Counted from the first letter of the stretch, positions 1 to 6,028 are shown. The stretch: DNA of 6,736 nt from an uncultured Lachnospiraceae bacterium (GCA_947589175.1 CANPZR010000137.1:1-6736); one strand, 5' to 3'. Notes: generated by a model from the sequence alone, not told the origin. Translations and numbers: made by a program.

Positions 1-1
1 T

Positions 2-76
2 GTATTTACGATGTATTTACATTTTTTTCTTCCATCGCCCCGCCGCGTGAACGCTCCGGAATGGAGGTTAAAGTGA
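2..76 (+). CDS. Possible 3' end of an upstream gene (partial)
   Basis: A frame open from the window edge (base 2) ends at TGA 74-76 and reads ...RRVNAPEWRLK. Its stop overlaps the GTG start of the following permease (GTGA at 73-76), an arrangement typical of translationally coupled genes in one operon. The stretch contains a direct repeat of TGTATTTAC (1-9 and 12-20). Nothing in the 24 visible residues identifies a family, and the frame used by the permease is also open across 1-60, so the assignment rests only on the overlap. The region could equally be non-coding leader. Confidence 0.3.
   Translation, partial: VFTMYLHFFLPSPRRVNAPEWRLK
63..67 (+). promoter_or_regulatory. Shine-Dalgarno GGAGG deciding the permease 1 start
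   Basis: GGAGG lies 5 nt before GTG at 73-75. The in-frame ATG at 61-63 overlaps this ribosome binding site and has no comparable site of its own, so GTG 73 is the preferred start. The surrounding 13 bases GGAATGGAGGTTA (59-71 span) recur before the ATPase gene at 2581-2593 with the same 5-nt spacing. Confidence 0.7.
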
Positions 77-1236
77 AGCATAATGAAAAAAATTCAGCTA
101 TCCTGATGTTTGTGGTATTTTTCCTGACATTTCTTGTGCTGTGGAGCATGGCGGACCTTGTTTCCCGGTTGGAAAATCAGAACCGGGGAAACCGCGTCTA
201 CGAGAGCGAAAAAAGAGTCAATATCCTCTGCGACAAGGTGTCCGGCTGGATGGAGGACGGAAAGGAAAAAAAGGCGGAGCGGTATATGGCAGATCTGCTG
301 GCGCGGATAAGCGAGATCGCCGCGGCTCAGGATGAATGCGGCGTCACCCTGACCGATCTGTTTCTCGACATAAAACAGAAAAGGGACACCGTGCGGGGCA
401 AAATCGTCCTGCGGGAAATGGAGCCCTCGCCGTATGAACTGCAGGAGCGGATGGATCCCTCCGCGCCGCTTCTGATCGGCGAATCGCTGCGGGAGTACCT
501 CGTAAAACAGGACGGGAAGCTGTGTCTGTGGCTGGACGACGAGCTCTGTCCGGTGGGCGGTGTTCTGAAAAATTATGGGGTCAGCGGACAGGATGAGAGA
601 ATTTTTATTCTGTATGAAAATCTCACGGATTCGGGGAAAAAGCGTCTGCTCGGATGGCTGGCCGCCTATTACGCCAGCAATATGAATGAGCGGTACGGCG
701 TCCGGATCGACGTCGGTTCTGACAGCAAGGGCGCTGTCTCGGATGCCCTCAACCAATTGACCGACGAAAATAATATCGCGTTTCAGATTTATCCGTTGGA
801 TGAGAAAGAAACGCCGGGCGTGTTCAATGAGTGGTATGAAATGTATCACTCGCTGTTCGGCGGGCTGTCCCTTCTCTTTGCGGTCCTGTGCGGAATTGCC
901 GTGTCGAATCTCTGGTTTAGCAGGCGGCAGCGGGAGTATATGATACGCCTGACGTTCGGGTACAGCAGGGTAAAGATATGGCGGATAATCGGGAGCGAAT
1001 TGGGAAAAATTTCCCTGTGTGCCCTGGCGGCCAGCGCATGTCTGCGGATTGTGTATCTTGTTTGGAAAAGAAATGCCGTCTCAGGAGGAAGCGCCGCCTC
1101 AGTGCGGATGATGGCGGTTCAGGGAGCGGTCATGCTGCTTGGCGCCGCGGCCGTTCTGTTTTTGACGACTCTGTATCCCCTGATCCGGCTGATGTCGTTG
1201 GATCCGGCCGAGGGGCTGAGAAGGTACGGGAGGTGA
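73..1236 (+). CDS. FtsX/MacB-like ABC transporter permease (permease 1)
   Basis: A 387-residue membrane protein that probably forms half of the membrane channel or mechanotransmission unit of a type VII-like (MacB/FtsX) ABC system in the cytoplasmic membrane. The layout is typical: one N-terminal membrane segment (about residues 9-28, AILMFVVFFLTFLVLW), a large extracytoplasmic domain (about 30-256), then three C-terminal membrane segments (about 261-282, 313-332 and 344-371). The segment after TM2 (SRRQREYMIRLTFGYSR) resembles the cytoplasmic coupling region of FtsX permeases, and the tail DPAEGLRRYGR matches the usual 'DPxexLR' ending. I chose GTG 73 over ATG 61 because of GGAGG at 63-67. 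The next permease starts 5 nt after its stop, so the two should be co-expressed. The substrate cannot be read from sequence. The extracytoplasmic domain is charged and poorly recognisable, so family membership rests on topology and the C-terminal third. Confidence 0.8.
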   Translation: MKHNEKNSAILMFVVFFLTFLVLWSMADLVSRLENQNRGNRVYESEKRVNILCDKVSGWMEDGKEKKAERYMADLLARISEIAAAQDECGVTLTDLFLDIKQKRDTVRGKIVLREMEPSPYELQERMDPSAPLLIGESLREYLVKQDGKLCLWLDDELCPVGGVLKNYGVSGQDERIFILYENLTDSGKKRLLGWLAAYYASNMNERYGVRIDVGSDSKGAVSDALNQLTDENNIAFQIYPLDEKETPGVFNEWYEMYHSLFGGLSLLFAVLCGIAVSNLWFSRRQREYMIRLTFGYSRVKIWRIIGSELGKISLCALAASACLRIVYLVWKRNAVSGGSAASVRMMAVQGAVMLLGAAAVLFLTTLYPLIRLMSLDPAEGLRRYGR

Positions 1237-1241
1237 CAGGC

Positions 1242-2534
1242 ATGAGGGCAAATGAAAAAATGCACGCAAATACACGCGTAAAAATCCGGTTCGCGCTGGA
1301 CATGATCTGGGAAAAGCCGCTTCATTTTCTTATATCGGTCGCCCTGATCGGAATCGGCTTCGCGCTGATGGGGTTCACGCTGTTAATTTACATGGCGGGG
1401 AAAAATAATGAGTTCTCGGCGGAACGGGTTCTGGCGCAGGGGATCGACCGAACCGGAATCGGGATCACGGAATGGGGAGATTCGGAGGCAGATATGGAGG
1501 AGGTTCTGGAGAACGAGGAAAAATTCCGCAGGGACATATTTAACTCGCCTGTCATCCACAGCGCGGGAGCTGCTGATTTTACAGAATACGAAAAAGAATA
1601 TTTTGAAGAATTGTACGATATTCAGCATGGGAAAGAAATACATCCATCTGTGAATCCTGACATGCTTTCCGTGCTGATGGCGGATCAAGGGTATCTGCCG
1701 CTCTGCGAGTGGGAGCTGGCGGACGGCGTCCGACCGGAAAAGCTGGATTTTTCGGATGAAAATAAAATGTATATGTACCTGGGCTCGGCGTACCGGGACG
1801 TCCCGGTCGGAACGAAATTTACGCGGAAAGACGTGGGGATTACATACGAGGTGGCGGGGATTCTAAAGAAGGATACAGCTTTTCCCTCGTGGGATCTGCC
1901 GCAGATGGATTTTTCCACGCTCAAAAGCGATATGAACATGAATTATGAAATTGTCTGCGTAAATAATAAGGAATCCCATAAAAGCCCGTGGTTTTTTTCG
2001 GTGGAACAGGATTACACGATGGCGGAGGCGGAGGCGGAACTGAACCGGATCGCGGAGGCGGACGGCGTGCAGATTCAGGAATACAGCCTGCGGTCTGTCT
2101 TTGACGGCGTGGCTCAGGAAACAGAGGTGACAAGGGACTGCCTGCTGGAAATGCTGCTCCTTATTCTGATCGTTATGCCGATCGTGGTTATAACGCTGCA
2201 GATTGTCCAGATTTTTGAACAGGGACATACGTTCGGAATCCTGTATTCGATCGGATTTTTGTTCCCGGAAATCCGGTCTGTGATGATTCTCAGAAATATC
2301 CTGTATTTTGCCGTGTCGCTGTGCGCGGGCGCGGCGCTGCTTATCGGAATCGGAAATATATATTTTGCGGAAAATATACAGAGCCGGAACGTATTTTTTG
2401 AACTGCTGACGGGACGGGCGCTGCCGGTCAGCCTGGGAGTGATGGCCGTATTGTTTTGCATTATAACGGCAATTCCCTGTATTGTATTTGACAGGCAGGA
2501 TCCCGTAAAATTAATTCAAGGAGTGATATCGTGA
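1242..2534 (+). CDS. FtsX/MacB-like ABC transporter permease (permease 2)
   Basis: A 430-residue permease and probable heterodimer partner of permease 1. The same 1+3 topology is visible: TM1 at about 27-52 (HFLISVALIGIGFALMGF), a large extracytoplasmic domain (about 55-300), and TM2-TM4 at about 301-325, 352-373 and 396-416. The region after TM2 (QGHTFGILYSIGFLFPEIRSV) fits the FtsX coupling loop ('rrrefgilrsiG'), and the tail DRQDPVKLIQ matches the family ending. The frame is open back to 978, but that part overlaps permease 1 in another frame. GGAGG at 1229-1233, 8 nt before ATG 1242, sets the start, and that ribosome binding site is written into the last codons of permease 1. The stop TGA (2532-2534) overlaps a GTG (2531) opening the short frame ahead of the ATPase. 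Substrate unknown. Two dissimilar permeases rather than a duplicated one suggest an asymmetric transporter. Confidence 0.85.
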   Translation: MRANEKMHANTRVKIRFALDMIWEKPLHFLISVALIGIGFALMGFTLLIYMAGKNNEFSAERVLAQGIDRTGIGITEWGDSEADMEEVLENEEKFRRDIFNSPVIHSAGAADFTEYEKEYFEELYDIQHGKEIHPSVNPDMLSVLMADQGYLPLCEWELADGVRPEKLDFSDENKMYMYLGSAYRDVPVGTKFTRKDVGITYEVAGILKKDTAFPSWDLPQMDFSTLKSDMNMNYEIVCVNNKESHKSPWFFSVEQDYTMAEAEAELNRIAEADGVQIQEYSLRSVFDGVAQETEVTRDCLLEMLLLILIVMPIVVITLQIVQIFEQGHTFGILYSIGFLFPEIRSVMILRNILYFAVSLCAGAALLIGIGNIYFAENIQSRNVFFELLTGRALPVSLGVMAVLFCIITAIPCIVFDRQDPVKLIQGVIS

Positions 2535-2563
2535 AAAATAACACTGATGTGCTGATTTTTCAC
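2531..2563 (+). repeat. Inverted repeat (hairpin) at the permease 2/ATPase junction
   Basis: GTGAAAAAT (2531-2539) pairs perfectly with ATTTTTCAC (2555-2563) around a 15-nt loop that itself contains CAC-TGAT-GTG (2542-2551). In mRNA this would fold a hairpin over the start of the mini-ORF and just upstream of the ATPase ribosome binding site. A second short inverted repeat, CGCAA-GAAT-TTGCG (2563-2576), follows. There is no trailing U-run, so it does not look like a terminator. It could tune translation or message stability between the permeases and the ATPase. Confidence 0.5.
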
Positions 2564-2599
2564 GCAAGAATTTGCGCTACGGAATGGAGGTTATCATGA
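2531..2599 (+). CDS. Candidate 22-residue coupled mini-ORF between permease 2 and ATPase
   Basis: GTG 2531 opens a 22-codon frame ending at TGA 2597-2599. It begins (M)KNNTDVLIFHARIC and ends ATEWRLS. AAGGAG at 2518-2523 lies 7 nt upstream, a good ribosome binding site. The start overlaps the stop of permease 2 (GTGA) and the stop overlaps the start of the ATPase (ATGA), so a ribosome could pass through all three frames. The peptide has no recognisable family, signal or membrane segment. It may be a genuine small protein, a coupling leader, or the remnant of a deleted gene whose two ends survive. The ending EWRLx-stop also occurs in the frame that runs into permease 1 (2-76), partly because both encode the same ribosome binding site. 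The reading frame is directly visible; whether it is translated is inference. Confidence 0.4.
   Translation: MKNNTDVLIFHARICATEWRLS
2586..2590 (+). promoter_or_regulatory. Shine-Dalgarno GGAGG deciding the ATPase start
   Basis: GGAGG sits 5 nt before ATG 2596-2598. The frame is open back to a TTG at 2572 (residues MRYGMEVI), but those codons include this ribosome binding site and add nothing to the ABC fold. The ATPase therefore starts at 2596 with MIRLENINKTY, the normal N-terminus of this family. Confidence 0.8.
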
Positions 2600-3258
2600 T
2601 TCGGTTAGAAAATATAAACAAGACATATTGTGAGAAGGACGTGGAGACACATGCTTTAAATGGCGTTGACCTTGAAATTGAGCAGGGTGAATTTGTCGCC
2701 ATCGTGGGGACGTCGGGCTCCGGCAAGACTACGCTGCTGAACATTCTGGGGGCAATGGATCACCCTACCTCCGGGCGCTACTATTATGGCGATACGGAGG
2801 TGACGGCGCTGTCCCGGCCCGATTTCAACCGGTTCCGCAAGGAGCACATAAGCTTTGTTTTTCAGAACTTTGAGCTGATGAACCGGTACAGCGTATTTGA
2901 AAACGCGGAGATGCCGCTGCTTGCCAGGGGGATGAAAAAAAGAAAGGAAATTGTGGAGAAATATCTGAAACTGCTCCACATCGAGCATCTGTCGAAAAAA
3001 ACGCCGGACCGCCTTTCCGGCGGTGAAAAACAGCGCTGCGCCATAGCGAGGGCGCTCGTGACGCAGGCCGACCTGATTCTGGCGGACGAGCCCACCGGGG
3101 CGCTGGATCGCGAGACGTCGGAGAGCATTCTTCAGGTTTTCGAGGATATTCACCGGCTGGGCAGAACGATTGTCCTGATTACCCATGACCTGAACGTGGC
3201 GAGTCGCTGTGAGCGCGTATTGCGAATGGAGGACGGAAGGCTGCTGCCCCTTTCGTAA
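2596..3258 (+). CDS. ABC transporter ATP-binding protein (MacB/LolD/FtsE-like)
   Basis: A 220-residue cytoplasmic ATPase that would power the two preceding permeases. All catalytic motifs are intact: A-loop Tyr at Y11 (INKTY), Walker A GTSGSGKT (38-45), Q-loop Q90 (FVFQNFEL), signature LSGGEKQ (140-146), Walker B LILAD with catalytic Glu (160-165, followed by PTGALD), and switch His H197 (LITHD). The length and the sequence 'EPTGALD' are typical of the MacB/LolD branch that pairs with FtsX-like permeases in Gram-positive antimicrobial-peptide resistance and lipoprotein-type exporters; that functional link is family knowledge, not shown here. The gene ends at TAA 3256-3258, which is also the first three bases of a 22-bp tandem repeat array. 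Start set by GGAGG 2586-2590. It overlaps the upstream mini-ORF by 4 nt. Confidence 0.95.
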   Translation: MIRLENINKTYCEKDVETHALNGVDLEIEQGEFVAIVGTSGSGKTTLLNILGAMDHPTSGRYYYGDTEVTALSRPDFNRFRKEHISFVFQNFELMNRYSVFENAEMPLLARGMKKRKEIVEKYLKLLHIEHLSKKTPDRLSGGEKQRCAIARALVTQADLILADEPTGALDRETSESILQVFEDIHRLGRTIVLITHDLNVASRCERVLRMEDGRLLPLS

Positions 3259-3355
3259 ATTGGTTGCTATTTGTACGCAAATCGGTTATTACTTGCGTGC
3301 AAATCGGTTGCTTTTTGTGCTCAAATCAGTTACTACTTGCGTGCAAATCGGTTGC
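3256..3355 (+). repeat. 22-bp tandem repeat array (about 4.5 copies, 44-bp higher-order unit)
   Basis: Units start at 3256, 3278, 3300, 3322 and 3344 (the last is partial, to 3355). Each begins with CAAATCGGTT or a close variant, followed by 12 less conserved bases. Units 2 and 4 share the ending ACTTGCGTG, and units 1 and 3 share GCT-T-TTTGT, giving a 44-bp alternation. Each unit junction is a small palindrome: TTGC-GT-GCAA at 2/3 and 4/5, ATTTG-TACG-CAAAT at 1/2, and TTTG-TGCT-CAAA at 3/4. The array starts in the ATPase stop codon and ends 8 bp before a candidate -35 box of the M56 gene. A period of 22 bp puts every unit on about the same helix face, so a cooperative protein-binding array is plausible. 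A role in the ATPase mRNA 3' end is the main alternative. Confidence 0.85.
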
Positions 3356-3363
3356 AACAAACA

Positions 3364-3393
3364 TTAACATTTCTAAAATTCATCCGATATACA
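3364..3393 (+). promoter_or_regulatory. Candidate sigma-A promoter for the M56 peptidase gene
   Basis: TTAACA (3364-3369) and TATACA (3388-3393) are separated by 18 bp and lie about 36 bp upstream of the GTG start. The match is moderate in an AT-rich stretch, so chance is possible. Its position directly after the repeat array supports the idea that the repeats act on this promoter. Confidence 0.4.
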
Positions 3394-3428
3394 TAATGAA
3401 ATGATACGGCAAAGGGGATGAAAATACG

Positions 3429-4679
3429 GTGCGAGAATTTGCTGGCAGCATGGCGGAGCTTTTGAATTTCTGCGCCCTCTACTACACTATACAGCTTGTA
3501 AGATGCGCGCTGATTTCCGTCATAGTGTATATGGCGGTCGTTCTTCTGCGGAAAACAATTTTTAAAAATCGGGTGTTTGGGAAGGGCGCGCTGTGGATTT
3601 TCTTTCTCCCAATCCTGTTCGCGGGGAAAATGAAATTTTTCTACGAGAGCGCCGCAGGAAGCTTTATATTTACCTACTGGACCGGATTTCTGATCCGTCG
3701 CCCCTGGCTTGGCTGGCTGTACTTTGGCGTTGTGTTTCTGTACGCGGCGCGGCTGCTCTACAAGAGAAGAAGGCTGAAAAGGCTCATCGACGGCATGGAA
3801 AAGCGCAGCGTGGACGGCACGCCTGTCTTTGTGACAGAGCTCCCCGTATCCCCCTTTACGATGGGCGTGTTCCACCCCCGAATCGTGGTGCCGCGGATGA
3901 TTTGGGAACGGTACAGCGGGGACGAGCTGCGGCTGATTTTGCTGCATGAAAAGGAGCATATCCGATTAGGGCATCTGGCGTTCTATCTCCTGTGGGACGT
4001 CCTCCGGGTGCTGCTGTGGATCAATCCGCTTCTTTCCATTGGCACATGGCTGTTTCGCGAAGATATGGAGGAAATCTGCGACGTTGCGACCATTCGGAAA
4101 AAGCAGTCGGACGCCTGCGAGTACGGGCAGCTCCTGCTAAAGACCATGCAGCTTTTGCAGACAGAGAGCCGGGATTTTAATATGTACGCCTCCTTTGCGG
4201 GCAATCCGAAATACCGCGATATCCGGCAGAGAGTAACGCGAATTGCCGGGTACAGGCCCTATAAGCGGGCGCTTGGCATCAGCGTATTTGCCTTTTTCAC
4301 ACTCCTGTGCGTGACCGCGATTGCGGGAATCCATATCGTTTCCTATGGAAGAAATACGGAAAATGACACGGTGCTCGCCTATGGCTTTGACGGGGAAAAT
4401 GTGACATTTTCAGACGTCGGCGGCGACGCGCTCCGCCAGATGGTTTCCTGGGACGACCGCTATGTGTATGTGGACAGGGACGCCTTTGAGCGGTATCTGC
4501 GGGAACAGCGCGCGGCGGGAGATATTTTTATCGTGTTCGGGGGAATTTATAAGCTGCCCGGCGTGGGCGGATTCGGGTACTCCTGTTGCTATGAGCCGGG
4601 CGGGGAGGGGCCTGTGGCGAGGATTCCCTACGATAACCGGGAGGACGACTGGCGGGTGAAACTGCTGAAACTGTTGTGA
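3429..4679 (+). CDS. M56-family (BlaR1-like) membrane zinc metallopeptidase
   Basis: A 416-residue integral membrane protein of the BlaR1/MecR1 peptidase family. N-terminal hydrophobic segments lie at about 21-40, 54-66 and 93-108. The catalytic part follows, with zinc motif H173-E-K-E-H177 (LLHEKEHIRLGHL) and the downstream EDMEEICD (211-218), which supplies the third ligand region in this family. A last membrane segment lies at about 283-305. The remaining ~110 residues are extracytoplasmic, hydrophilic, and end ...WRVKLLKLL. They lack any penicillin-binding signature (no SxxK/KTG arrangement seen), so the sensed signal is probably not a beta-lactam through acylation. Family members are activated by an outer signal and cleave a cytosolic repressor (BlaI/MecI); no such gene is in this window. 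Start GTG 3429 has AGGGG (3413-3417) 11 nt upstream, which is long. ATG 3450 is an alternative but lacks a ribosome binding site, and an in-frame stop at 3402 limits any extension. Confidence 0.85.
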   Translation: MREFAGSMAELLNFCALYYTIQLVRCALISVIVYMAVVLLRKTIFKNRVFGKGALWIFFLPILFAGKMKFFYESAAGSFIFTYWTGFLIRRPWLGWLYFGVVFLYAARLLYKRRRLKRLIDGMEKRSVDGTPVFVTELPVSPFTMGVFHPRIVVPRMIWERYSGDELRLILLHEKEHIRLGHLAFYLLWDVLRVLLWINPLLSIGTWLFREDMEEICDVATIRKKQSDACEYGQLLLKTMQLLQTESRDFNMYASFAGNPKYRDIRQRVTRIAGYRPYKRALGISVFAFFTLLCVTAIAGIHIVSYGRNTENDTVLAYGFDGENVTFSDVGGDALRQMVSWDDRYVYVDRDAFERYLREQRAAGDIFIVFGGIYKLPGVGGFGYSCCYEPGGEGPVARIPYDNREDDWRVKLLKLL

Positions 4680-4692
4680 AAAATTTTAACTC

Positions 4693-4730
4693 GGCATATT
4701 TATTTTTATCTGTAATTAAATAAAACTGCC
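4693..4730. other. Weak AT-rich hairpin after the M56 gene
   Basis: GGCA (4693-4696) and TGCC (4727-4730) bracket a 2x2 internal mismatch and a 7-bp stem TTTATTT/AAATAAA (4699-4705 with 4718-4724). It begins 14 nt after the M56 stop, where a terminator would be expected, but there is no downstream T-run on the + strand. It may slow polymerase or protect the 3' end. Support is modest. Confidence 0.3.
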
Positions 4731-4786
4731 ATTTAAAAATCACTTTTCAAATTTACTGGTTTGTTCCTGAAATTTTTGCGTAATAA

Positions 4787-4831
4787 AACCAGAGCAGTAT
4801 TTAGTGCGAAGCATTATTCAATGCTCTGGTT
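4787..4831. other. Strong palindromic hairpin in the intergenic gap
   Basis: A perfect 10-bp stem AACCAGAGCA/TGCTCTGGTT (4787-4796, 4822-4831) encloses a second small stem AGTGC-GAA-GCATT (4804-4816, one G-U pair). On the - strand the stem is followed by TTTTATT, so it would work better as a terminator in that direction, though no - strand gene is visible here. On the + strand it is followed by ATTGCTCCC, not a T-run. It lies in the 317-bp gap (4680-4996), which otherwise holds only the weak hairpin, the promoter and the short ORF described separately. It may be a bidirectional terminator or a relic of a small mobile element. Confidence 0.6.
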
Positions 4832-4870
4832 ATTGCTCCCTTATTTGCAGTAGATTTCTTCACATTCAAG

Positions 4871-4879
4871 TGGTATAAT
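4871..4879 (+). promoter_or_regulatory. Extended -10 promoter upstream of rhuM
   Basis: TGGTATAAT is a perfect TATAAT (4874-4879) with the TG of an extended -10 element one base upstream. No good -35 exists at 17 bp (TAGATT at 4851-4856), consistent with extended -10 use. The start of transcription would be near 4886, about 110 nt before rhuM and only about 13 nt before the 31-codon frame at 4899. Confidence 0.6.
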
Positions 4880-4898
4880 ATTAAATGTCGAATAGACA

Positions 4899-4994
4899 AT
4901 GAAATCAAACGAAGATAAAATAATCCAAATCAGAGAAAGCGCAATGGATAACCTGCTAACTGCTCATGTCCGTCTACTACCCAGGGAGGTGTAA
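4899..4994 (+). CDS. Possible 31-residue leader ORF upstream of rhuM
   Basis: ATG 4899 to TAA 4992-4994 encodes a small hydrophilic peptide, MKSNEDKIIQIRESAM... ending HVRLLPREV. Its stop is 2 nt before the rhuM start, and its last codons contain the rhuM ribosome binding site GGGAGG (4984-4989), the layout of a coupled leader. No clear ribosome binding site precedes its own ATG, and an in-frame TAG at 4893 rules out extension. I do not recognise the sequence. It could be a leader peptide, a small partner protein, a fragment of a lost gene, or chance. Confidence 0.35.
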   Translation: MKSNEDKIIQIRESAMDNLLTAHVRLLPREV

Positions 4995-4996
4995 TT

Positions 4997-6028
4997 ATGG
5001 CTGAAAAAAAATTAAATCCAATTGACACCAAACAGGGTGAGATTGTCATATATCAGTCTGAAAACGGCGACACAAAAATAGATGTTCGTTTCGTGGATGA
5101 GACAGTCTGGCTTACGCAACAGCAAATGTCGGAGCTTTTCCAATCTTCTCGCACTAACATCGTAGAACATATACAGCACATATATGAGGAGGGTGAGTTG
5201 GACGAGAGTTCAACTTGTCGGAAATTCCGACAGGTTCGTACTGAAGGCAACAGACAAGTTTCAAGAGAACTTCCATATTACAATTTGGATATGATCATTT
5301 CTCTCGGATATCGTGTAAAGTCTATGATTGCAACTCATTTTCGCCGTTGGGCAACCGAACGGCTAAAAGAATATATGATTAAAGGCTTTACAATGGACGA
5401 TGATCGATTAAAGAATCTCGGTGGCGGAAATTATTGGCGTGAACTGTTAGACCGCATTAGAGATATCCGCTCATCCGAAAAAGTGATGTACCGACAGGTA
5501 CTTGATTTGTATGCTACAAGTGTAGACTATGATCCTAAGAGTGCGGAATCTGTTGCCTTCTTTAAGATGGTACAAAATAAACTGCACTATGCAGCACATG
5601 GTCATACAGCTGCTGAGATAATATATGAACGTGCTGATGCAAACAAACCATTTATGGGACTGACAACTTTTTCGGGAGATTTTCCCACAGCAAAAGATAT
5701 TGGAATTGCCAAGAATTATTTGACCGAGGATGAGTTGAAGATACTAAACGGTATCGTTTCGGGATATTTCGATTTTGCAGAGGTGCAGGCGCTTCGACAT
5801 AATCCCATGTACATGAGCGATTATGTGAAATATCTGGACAACATATTAAGTTCTACCGGTGAATTGGTTTTGGAGAATGCAGGTACAGTGAGCCATGTAC
5901 AGGCTCTTGAAAAAGCAAAGAAGGAATATCAAAAATATCAGGTACAGACACTTTCGCCTGTTGAAGAAGCCTATCTTCAGACAATAAAAGATTTGGAAAA
6001 AAACATACGCAAAAAGGCAAAAGAGTAG
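4997..6028 (+). CDS. Virulence RhuM family protein
   Basis: A 343-residue, apparently full-length member of the RhuM family (named after the Salmonella SPI-3 gene), soluble with no signal peptide or membrane segment. Recognised blocks, in order: the N-terminal helix-turn-helix-like part VRFVDETVWLTQQQMSELF (30-48) with SSRTNIVEHI (50-59); EEGELDE (64-70); YYNLDMIISLGYRV (94-107) and the following RRWATERLKEYMIKGF; then the C-terminal block HGHTAAEIIYERAD (201-214) and NKPFMGL, followed by YLTEDELKILN. The C-terminal ~60 residues are charged and probably helical (EKAKKEYQKYQ). The start is secured by GGGAGG 7 nt upstream. Biochemical function is not established; family members are common in pathogenicity islands, prophage-like regions and near restriction genes, and the N-terminal part suggests nucleic-acid binding. 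No Fic motif (HPFxxGNGR) is present. It is AT-richer than the transporter genes upstream, consistent with separate acquisition. Confidence 0.9.
   Translation: MAEKKLNPIDTKQGEIVIYQSENGDTKIDVRFVDETVWLTQQQMSELFQSSRTNIVEHIQHIYEEGELDESSTCRKFRQVRTEGNRQVSRELPYYNLDMIISLGYRVKSMIATHFRRWATERLKEYMIKGFTMDDDRLKNLGGGNYWRELLDRIRDIRSSEKVMYRQVLDLYATSVDYDPKSAESVAFFKMVQNKLHYAAHGHTAAEIIYERADANKPFMGLTTFSGDFPTAKDIGIAKNYLTEDELKILNGIVSGYFDFAEVQALRHNPMYMSDYVKYLDNILSSTGELVLENAGTVSHVQALEKAKKEYQKYQVQTLSPVEEAYLQTIKDLEKNIRKKAKE

Noticed and set aside
94..849. Long - strand frame of 251 codons opposite permease 1
   Set aside because: It is the shadow of a GC-rich coding frame. No ribosome binding site or recognisable domain, and the + strand permease explains the region.
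978..1241. Upstream extension of permease 2
   Set aside because: It overlaps permease 1 out of frame, and ATG 1242 has a well-spaced GGAGG and a normal permease N-terminus.
2656..3186. - strand frame of 176 codons opposite the ATPase
   Set aside because: It lies wholly opposite a certain ABC ATPase with all motifs intact, and no family is recognisable.
3256..3355. CRISPR-like array
   Set aside because: The repeats are 22 bp head to tail with no unique spacers, and no cas genes are near.
3418..3465. 15-codon ORF from ATG 3418 ahead of the M56 gene
   Set aside because: ATG touches the GGGG of the ribosome binding site and the frame is short and unsupported. A leader role is possible but nothing favours it.
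3333..3959. - strand frame of 208 codons opposite the M56 gene and part of the repeats
   Set aside because: It overlaps the M56 catalytic region and runs into the tandem repeats. Its translation has no domain-like features.
4997..6028. RhuM protein as a Fic-type AMP transferase
   Set aside because: No HPFxxGNGR motif. The HGHTAAEIIYERAD and NKPFMGL blocks are characteristic of RhuM itself.
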